DNA of 7,043 bases from Bacteroidales bacterium UBA2939 (GTDB lineage: Bacteria > Bacteroidota > Bacteroidia > Bacteroidales > P3), in the NCBI GenBank assembly GCA_002349055.1, contig DECD01000024.1, forward strand, positions 1-7,043, written 5' to 3'. The translations under genes were made by a program, and so were the position numbers. Positions 1-4,098 of this stretch are shown one piece after another. The notes beneath the pieces were generated by a model. That model had not been told where the DNA came from and did no database searches. It worked only from the letters and a program-made list of their open reading frames with translations. Position 1 is the first letter of the stretch. The number at the start of each line of letters is the position of its first letter.

Positions 1-83
1 GTTGCTGGTGATGATGTTCGGACGATTCTAATGGACAGTTATTATTAAACTTTTAAAATGTTAAATTTTTAGTGGACACTAAT

Positions 84-116
84 GAAAAGAAAACCCCTAC
101 GGGGTAGGGGTCTTTT
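84..116. terminator. Strong bidirectional hairpin terminator
   Basis: A perfect 7-bp stem, CCCCTAC (94-100) with GTAGGGG (104-110), closes a GGG loop. It is followed on the plus strand by TCTTTT (111-116). On the minus strand the hairpin is followed by TTTTCTTTTC (complement of 84-93). It can therefore stop transcripts from both directions: the leftward operon ending at 191 and any rightward gene ending before about base 50. The call rests on stem and T-tract geometry only; no folding energy was computed. Confidence 0.75.
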
Positions 117-135
117 ACGCCGCCAGGCGTTTTCT
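117..135 (+). terminator. Second small hairpin with T tract
   Basis: ACGCC (117-121) pairs with GGCGT (126-130) around a GCCA loop, and TTTTCT follows on the plus strand. It begins on the base after the T tract of the first hairpin. The minus-strand flank is A-rich, so as a terminator it would work only rightward. It is weak alone because the stem has 5 bp. Confidence 0.4.
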
Positions 136-146
136 ATTAATGGAAA

Positions 147-170
147 ATCCCTAACGGGATACGTTGTTTT
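147..170. terminator. Third small hairpin
   Basis: ATCCC (147-151) pairs with GGGAT (156-160) around a TAAC loop. On the plus strand it is followed by ACGTTGTTTT. On the minus strand the hairpin runs into TTTTCC, so it could help stop the leftward operon. It is a weak candidate on its own and is listed because it is one of four consecutive hairpins. Confidence 0.3.
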
Positions 171-190
171 ACCCCATAGGGGTTTTTCTT
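171..190 (+). terminator. Fourth small hairpin with T tract
   Basis: ACCCC (171-175) pairs with GGGGT (179-183) around an ATA loop, followed by TTTTCTT on the plus strand. It lies directly beside the stop codon of the leftward membrane-protein gene (191-193), but its T tract is oriented for rightward transcripts. The stem sequence resembles the first hairpin. Confidence 0.45.
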
Positions 191-649
191 TTAATCGTTA
201 TTCTCTGTTTCATTAACCTCCTCCTGGGGGTCGAAGACACCCAAGCGCTTCAGCTGGAAGTAGTAGACGAAGAGGAAGAGGGCGGTGAACATGATGTCGC
301 CGGGACCGAGGAAGCCCTTGCCGATGAAAAGCAGGGGCAGCACCAGCATGAGCAGCTGGGCGATGGCGTAGAAATGGTAGCCCGACTTGCGGAGATTCCA
401 CATGAGGACGCAGCCCGTGACCGAGAGGGCCCCCAGCAGGGCCATGACGGCATAGAAGGCTCTCGGGAGAGAGGACATGCGCTCCCAGGCGGTGTGCATC
501 TCGGGCGGAATCATCGTCGGGTTGGCGCTATAGATGGCGTCGAGCATGGGCAGGGCCACGGCCATGGAGAGGCTTCCAAAGAACATCATGGCACCGTACA
601 CGATGCTCATCACCAAGAGGATACAGAGTCCTATCTTACTCTTTCTCAT
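191..649 (-). CDS. Small four-helix integral membrane protein, unknown function
   Basis: The 152-residue protein is not recognised as a named family. Four hydrophobic stretches are visible: about residues 7-33, 63-84, 91-110 and 115-132. A 30-residue loop (34-62, with PTMIPPEMH) separates the first two, and the tail (133-152) is acidic and polar (PQEEVNETEND). The basic N-terminus (MRKSK) suggests it starts in the cytoplasm, and four helices would return the tail to that side. No catalytic motif or lipobox is seen. Its ATG overlaps the pyrF stop codon as ATGA (646-649), which fixes the start and suggests translational coupling. It is the last gene of the leftward cluster, followed by the hairpin terminators. 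The link to PyrF is positional only. That the gene is real is well supported by its hydrophobic pattern and packing; its function is open. Confidence 0.8.
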   Translation of the reverse strand: MRKSKIGLCILLVMSIVYGAMMFFGSLSMAVALPMLDAIYSANPTMIPPEMHTAWERMSSLPRAFYAVMALLGALSVTGCVLMWNLRKSGYHFYAIAQLLMLVLPLLFIGKGFLGPGDIMFTALFLFVYYFQLKRLGVFDPQEEVNETENND

Positions 650-1467
650 AACACGGCAGCCATCTGTTGTTGCAACTTGCTAGCTTCCTCGCCAGCGCGG
701 TCGGCAAAGTCCATGCCGTTGGAGGCGTAGATGATTCCGCGCGAGGAGTTTACGAGGAGGCCGCAGTCTTTGTTCAATCCATGCTTGCACACCTCCTCGA
801 GGCTGCCGCCCTGGGCACCCACGCCGGGCACCAGCAGGAAGCTGCCCGGGACGATGCGGCGCACGTCGCCGAGCATCTCGGCCTTGGTGGCTCCCACCAC
901 ATACATCATGTTCTCCTCGTTGCCCCACTGCTTGGAGGTCTCGAGGACGCGCTGGTAGAGCGGCGTGCCGTTGCCATCTTCGGTGAGCTGGAAGTCGAAG
1001 GCACCTTTATTTGAGGTCAAAGCCAAGAGTATCACCCACTTGCCTTCGTATACGGTGAAGGGTGTGACGCTGTCGGCACCCATGTAGGGGGCGATGGTCA
1101 TGGAGTCGAAGTTGAAGTCGCCCTTGGGGTCGAGGAACGCTTTGGCGTAGCGCTCGCTGGTGTTGCCGATGTCGCCGCGTTTGGCGTCGGCGATGGTGAA
1201 GACAGGTTTCTTCAGCTGGTGGATATAGTCCATGGTGAGCTTGAGCTGGCGCAGCCCCTCGAGGCCAAGGGCCTCGTAGAAGGCCAGGTTGGGCTTGTAG
1301 GCCACGCAGGCGTCGATGGTGGCATCGATGATGGCTCGGTTGAAGCGGAAGACGCCGTCGCGCTCGTTGCGCAGGTGCTCGGGCATCTTGGCAGGGTCGG
1401 TATCAAGACCAACGCAGAGGAAAGATTTTCTTTCCCTGATAAGGGCGATAAGTTCTTGTCTTGTCAT
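646..1467 (-). CDS. pyrF: Orotidine 5'-phosphate decarboxylase, type 2
   Basis: This cytoplasmic enzyme converts orotidine 5'-monophosphate to UMP, the last step of de novo pyrimidine synthesis. At 273 residues it fits the longer type 2 PyrF subfamily rather than the roughly 230-residue E. coli type. Visible motifs are VGLD (19-22), substrate-site lysine K58 in AYKPN, the catalytic DAKRGD signature at 94-99 (Asp-x-Lys-x-x-Asp), the VPGVGAQGG phosphate-binding loop at 213-221 and NSSRGI at 240-245. All key residues of the barrel are present, so it should be active. The ATG at 1467 lies 2 bases after the upstream ABC-gene stop, and its own TGA overlaps the next ATG, so it is the middle gene of a co-transcribed run. 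No separate promoter is visible. A pyrimidine-synthesis gene next to an ABC ATPase is a local arrangement without obvious pathway logic. Confidence 0.97.
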   Translation of the reverse strand: MTRQELIALIRERKSFLCVGLDTDPAKMPEHLRNERDGVFRFNRAIIDATIDACVAYKPNLAFYEALGLEGLRQLKLTMDYIHQLKKPVFTIADAKRGDIGNTSERYAKAFLDPKGDFNFDSMTIAPYMGADSVTPFTVYEGKWVILLALTSNKGAFDFQLTEDGNGTPLYQRVLETSKQWGNEENMMYVVGATKAEMLGDVRRIVPGSFLLVPGVGAQGGSLEEVCKHGLNKDCGLLVNSSRGIIYASNGMDFADRAGEEASKLQQQMAAVL

Positions 1468-1469
1468 AT

Positions 1470-2162
1470 TTATTCTGTTAATTTATGGAATTGTTCTGTC
1501 AGTTTCTTGGCGTTGACGCCGTCCATGCTCTCGTCGGCCACGATGCGGCCGCGGTTGATGACGATGGCGCGGCTGCACATGGCCTCCACCTCCTGCATGA
1601 TGTGGGTGGAGAGGAGCACGGCCTTGTCCTTGCCGGTGCGGCGGATGAGGGTGCGGATAAACTCCAACTGGTTGGGGTCGAGGCCCGTGGTGGGTTCGTC
1701 GAGGATGAGCACGTCGGGGTCGTGGATGAGTGCCTGGGCGAGGCCCACGCGCTGGCGGTAGCCCTTCGAGAGCTGGCCTATCTTCTTGTGTGCCTCGGGG
1801 GTGAGGCCGGTAAGCTCTATCATCTCGTCGGCCTTCTCGGCGCGGTTCTTCAATCCGCCAAGACCGGCGGCAAAGCGCAGATACTCGCGCACATACATGT
1901 CGGGATAGAGGGGATTCAGCTCGGGCAGGTAGCCAATGTGGCGACGCACGTCGAGGGAATCGTCGTAGATGCTGTGGCCGCAGACCGTCAGCTCGCCCTC
2001 GGTGGGCGGGATGAAGCAGGTGATGATTTTCATGAGCGTGGACTTGCCGGCACCGTTGGGTCCCAGCAGTCCCACTATCTCGCCTTTCTTCACACTGAAC
2101 GACACATGGTCGAGCGCAAACTGAGGTCCGAAGGTCTTGGTTATATCTTTAATCTCAATCAT
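1470..2162 (-). CDS. ABC transporter ATP-binding protein, GldA/NatA-like
   Basis: The 230-residue nucleotide-binding subunit of an ABC transporter would act on the cytoplasmic face of the inner membrane. All ATPase motifs are present: Walker A GPNGAGKST (34-42), signature LSKGYRQRVG (131-140), Walker B VLILDEP (151-157), D-loop GLDP (160-163) and H-loop STH with H187. In the Q-loop region the sequence reads YLPELNPLYPDMYVREY, with Glu81 where most transporters have Gln; this pattern is typical of GldA-like proteins. GldA of gliding flavobacteria is about 300 residues, so this protein lacks roughly 70 C-terminal residues. No permease gene is adjacent, so partner and substrate are unknown and a gldA symbol is not justified. 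It lies 51 bases after the amidase stop and 2 bases before pyrF. The ATG follows an A/T-rich stretch with no Shine-Dalgarno sequence. Confidence 0.93.
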   Translation of the reverse strand: MIEIKDITKTFGPQFALDHVSFSVKKGEIVGLLGPNGAGKSTLMKIITCFIPPTEGELTVCGHSIYDDSLDVRRHIGYLPELNPLYPDMYVREYLRFAAGLGGLKNRAEKADEMIELTGLTPEAHKKIGQLSKGYRQRVGLAQALIHDPDVLILDEPTTGLDPNQLEFIRTLIRRTGKDKAVLLSTHIMQEVEAMCSRAIVINRGRIVADESMDGVNAKKLTEQFHKLTE

Positions 2163-2170
2163 TTTTTTTC

Positions 2171-2200
2171 AGGAGTTAAGGAGACAGGAGTTAAGGAGAT
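2171..2200. repeat. 15-bp tandem direct repeat, AGGAG-rich
   Basis: AGGAGTTAAGGAGAC (2171-2185) is followed at once by AGGAGTTAAGGAGAT (2186-2200), a single mismatch in the last base. Inside it AGGAG recurs four times, at 2171, 2179, 2186 and 2194 (spacing 8, 7, 8). It fills most of the 51-base gap between the amidase stop and the ABC-gene start. In the minus-strand mRNA it reads CTCCTTAACTCCTG twice, ending 8 bases before the ATG, so it cannot act as a Shine-Dalgarno sequence there; it resembles the complement of one. No promoter or terminator is visible in the gap. Confidence 0.85.
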
Positions 2201-2213
2201 AAGACAATACCGC

Positions 2214-4001
2214 TTATTCGACATTGAAACGTTTGCCATCCTTGATGCCGTAGATGTAGGCATCCGTGAAGGGGGTGTTTTTCTTGATGTTGTCGAGCCG
2301 CTTGCGGGCCTCGGCCAAGGTCTTGTAGTTGCCGCAGGAGTAGATGTAGAATTTGCCGTTCCTGGAATAGCGTATATCCTTGATGCCGTGCAGGTCGGCG
2401 TCGCCCGCCTTGAGGATGCGCGTGGAGGTGATGAACTGGATGCGGTAGTGAGTGCCTTTGTCCTCGGGGGCCAGGGTCTTGGGCTTGGGTTCAGGTTTGG
2501 TCTCGGCGGGAGACGCGGCAGGCCGCGTCTCTACGGTCGAGGTGGGTTTGGTCTCGGTGGGAGACGCGGCAGGCCGCGTCTCTACAGTCGAGGTGGGTTT
2601 GGGTTCGTGTTTGACCTCGGCCGTTTCCTTGAGCTGTTCCGGTTTGATTTCCACTTTGCGGCGCATGGGCCAGGCATCCTTGAAGGGGGTCTTTGCCTGG
2701 ACCTCCTTGCAATACTCGGAGGCTTCGGCAAAGGTGGCGAAGAGACCCACAGAGTAGCAGAAGAAGCGGCCGTTGTGGGTGACAATCACATCTTGGAGAC
2801 CATGGAAGGCGGGGTCGCCCTCTTTGAACTCGTTGCCCGAGGTGAGGAACTGCACGGTGAAGTATTCGCTGGGGCTGGCAGCCGTGTTGCGGGGAGCAGC
2901 GAGGGGTTCGAGTACGGGTTGGGGTTCGGGTTGAGGAACAGGTTTGGGTTCGGGCTTGGGTTCGGCGGGAGACGCAGCAGGCTGCGTCTCTACAGGCTCC
3001 TCGGGAAGCTCCACACGGGGTGCCAGTTCGCGCGTGGGCACCGGCCGCTCGGGAGCGGCAACGGGCTTCGGAGCCTCGGCAACCTCATCCTTCACCGGAG
3101 CCACCTCTTTCTCCACCTTCTCTTCCTTCACTGGTTCCTCGACAGTCTCAGTCTTCTCGGCCACAGCAGGAGCCGGGGCGGCATAGCCGGGGATGTCGAT
3201 TTTGGGATTGGCGATGCGGTTGATGCCTTCCTCGGTGGCCTTGAAGTTCATGAAGGCATTGAAGAGGCTGATGGCTATCTTGGCCTGACCCTCGTCACTG
3301 AGCATGAAAGCCTCCTCGGTGGGGTTGCTGATGAAGCCCACCTCGGTGAGCACCGAGGGGCAGGTGGTCTTGTAGAGCACGAAGAGCTCGGCTTGCTTTA
3401 CGCCGCGGTTGATGGTCTTGAGGTTCTGCTTGTACTGAGTCTGGATGGCCTGGGCAAAGTTGAGGCTCTTGTCGAGGTAGGCGTTCTGGAACATGGCGAG
3501 CATCACGTAGCTCTCAGGGCTGTTGGGATCGAAACCCTTGTATGCTTCGTTGCTCTTATAGTCGGCCTCGAGCAGTATGTCAGCGTTCTCCTTCTTGGCC
3601 ACCTCGAGGTTGGCGCGGCTCTCGGAGAGACCCATCACGAAGGTCTCGACGCCCGTGGGCGCGGCCGTGGGGTGCGAGTTAGCATGGATAGAGATGAAGA
3701 GGTCGGCCTTGTTGCGGTTGGCGATATGGGCACGCTCGGCAAGCGAGATGTCGACATCGGTGGTGCGGGTGTAGATGACCTTCACGTCGGGGTAGTTGTC
3801 GGAGACAAGTTTGCCGAATTTCTTGGCGATGGAGAGGGTGATATTTTTCTCCTGCGAACGGCTTCCCTGGGCACCGGGTTTGACACCGCCGTGGCCAGGG
3901 TCAATGACTACCGTGCGCACCTTGTAAGTGTCTTTTTTTTGTGAAAAAGCAGGTGCCGAGAAGAGTGCAATAGCGACAAAGAGCGTTAGTAAGCGTTTCA
4001 T
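2214..4001 (-). CDS. Secreted N-acetylmuramoyl-L-alanine amidase with two SPOR domains
   Basis: This zinc amidase cleaves the lactyl-L-alanine bond between glycan and stem peptide in the periplasm. The chosen start gives 595 residues beginning MKRLLTLFVA, a clear signal peptide with likely cleavage after AFS-20. Longer in-frame starts up to 4097 would put extra residues ahead of the signal peptide, and the longest lies upstream of the predicted transcription start. The Amidase_3 domain spans about 29-255: zinc ligands H37 (DPGHGG), E51 and H106 (SIHANS), with catalytic E220 (LTEVGF). A Pro/Glu/Lys-rich linker (about 270-378) leads to SPOR-like domain 1 (381-444), a second linker (450-516) with two 17-residue repeats, and SPOR-like domain 2 (519-582). 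The two SPOR-like units align without gaps at 25 of 64 identical residues. SPOR domains bind glycan strands lacking stem peptides, so septal targeting is expected. It is first in the leftward cluster and divergent from lptD. Confidence 0.93.
   Translation of the reverse strand: MKRLLTLFVAIALFSAPAFSQKKDTYKVRTVVIDPGHGGVKPGAQGSRSQEKNITLSIAKKFGKLVSDNYPDVKVIYTRTTDVDISLAERAHIANRNKADLFISIHANSHPTAAPTGVETFVMGLSESRANLEVAKKENADILLEADYKSNEAYKGFDPNSPESYVMLAMFQNAYLDKSLNFAQAIQTQYKQNLKTINRGVKQAELFVLYKTTCPSVLTEVGFISNPTEEAFMLSDEGQAKIAISLFNAFMNFKATEEGINRIANPKIDIPGYAAPAPAVAEKTETVEEPVKEEKVEKEVAPVKDEVAEAPKPVAAPERPVPTRELAPRVELPEEPVETQPAASPAEPKPEPKPVPQPEPQPVLEPLAAPRNTAASPSEYFTVQFLTSGNEFKEGDPAFHGLQDVIVTHNGRFFCYSVGLFATFAEASEYCKEVQAKTPFKDAWPMRRKVEIKPEQLKETAEVKHEPKPTSTVETRPAASPTETKPTSTVETRPAASPAETKPEPKPKTLAPEDKGTHYRIQFITSTRILKAGDADLHGIKDIRYSRNGKFYIYSCGNYKTLAEARKRLDNIKKNTPFTDAYIYGIKDGKRFNVE
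2510..2531. repeat. Palindromic element, copy 1
   Basis: GAGACGCGGC (2510-2519) and GCCGCGTCTC (2522-2531) are perfect 10-bp inverted arms around AG, followed by TAC. It lies inside the amidase gene and encodes ETRPAAS on the minus strand. It is identical to copy 2. Confidence 0.9.
2561..2582. repeat. Palindromic element, copy 2
   Basis: GAGACGCGGC (2561-2570) and GCCGCGTCTC (2573-2582) flank AG and are followed by TAC. It is exactly 51 bp from copy 1, so it probably arose with the tandem duplication. Confidence 0.9.
2969..2990. repeat. Palindromic element, copy 3 (variant)
   Basis: GAGACGCAGC (2969-2978) and GCTGCGTCTC (2981-2990) flank AG and are followed by TAC. Compared with copies 1 and 2, one base differs in each arm and the two changes compensate, so the 10-bp stem stays perfect. 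It lies in the first linker of the amidase and encodes ETQPAAS, with Gln340 in place of the Arg of the other copies. It is about 390 bp from copy 2 and not part of the 51-bp tandem. Confidence 0.9.
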
Positions 4002-4023
4002 TTTCAATCCGATATTTTTATAT

Positions 4024-4054
4024 TTTTTCATTTGCATAAATAGTCCTATCTTTG
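4024..4054 (+). promoter_or_regulatory. Putative lptD promoter
   Basis: TATCTTTG (4047-4054) matches the Bacteroides -7 consensus TAnnTTTG exactly. At 19 bases upstream stands TTTT (4024-4027), a 3-of-4 match to the -33 TTTG. Transcription would start near 4060, giving a leader of about 30 bases before the lptD ATG at 4090. An in-frame TGA at 4087-4089 directly before that ATG supports the start. Confidence 0.6.
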
Positions 4055-4075
4055 CAAATCGAAAATGCAAAGATA
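4047..4075. repeat. Inverted repeat shared by divergent promoters
   Basis: TATCTTTGCA (4047-4056) and TGCAAAGATA (4066-4075) are perfect 10-bp inverted arms separated by 9 bases (AATCGAAAA). Each arm contains the complete -7 box of one of the two divergent promoters. The symmetry could be a coincidence of two similar promoters or a binding site for a dimeric regulator. Confidence 0.9.
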
Positions 4076-4098
4076 AGAAGTTTTTTTGAATGGTCAAA
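4068..4098 (-). promoter_or_regulatory. Promoter of the amidase operon, full consensus match
   Basis: Read on the minus strand, TTTG (4098-4095), 19 bases, then TATCTTTG (4075-4068) match the Bacteroides -33/-7 consensus without mismatch. The predicted start is near 4062, leaving a leader of about 60 bases before the amidase ATG at 4001. The -33 box lies within the first three codons of lptD, so the promoter overlaps the divergent coding sequence. Confidence 0.7.

Larger units (their letters stand above)
2495..2596. repeat. Two 51-bp tandem repeats within the amidase linker
   Basis: Units 2495-2545 and 2546-2596 are 51 bp (17 codons) each and differ at two positions (2508 C against 2559 T; 2535 G against 2586 A). 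They encode PTSTVETRPAASPTETK (469-485) and PTSTVETRPAASPAETK (486-502) between the two SPOR domains. Each unit contains one full copy of the GAGACGCGGC / GCCGCGTCTC palindrome. The near identity implies a recent in-frame duplication that carried the palindrome with it. Confidence 0.9.

Noticed and set aside
1..48. C-terminal tail of a gene entering from the left (stop at 31 or 48)
   Set aside because: Only 9 to 15 codons are visible in two competing frames; neither can be assigned to a protein.
164..730. A 188-codon plus-strand open frame over the four-helix gene
   Set aside because: The product is Glu/His/Gly-rich without any domain, while the minus-strand frame has clear membrane helices and couples to pyrF.
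2171..2200. Shine-Dalgarno sites from the AGGAG motifs
   Set aside because: They are on the plus strand while the adjacent genes are on the minus strand, and no plus-strand gene starts there.
1485..3944. An 819-codon open frame on the plus strand, antisense to the ABC gene and the amidase
   Set aside because: It mirrors three-base periodicity of the real minus-strand genes, its product is low-complexity Gly/Leu/His/Val sequence without domains, and G/C-rich third positions explain the lack of stops.
4002..4097. N-terminal extension of the amidase to 627 residues
   Set aside because: The extension precedes a perfect signal peptide, covers the divergent promoters, and its first codons lie upstream of the predicted transcription start.
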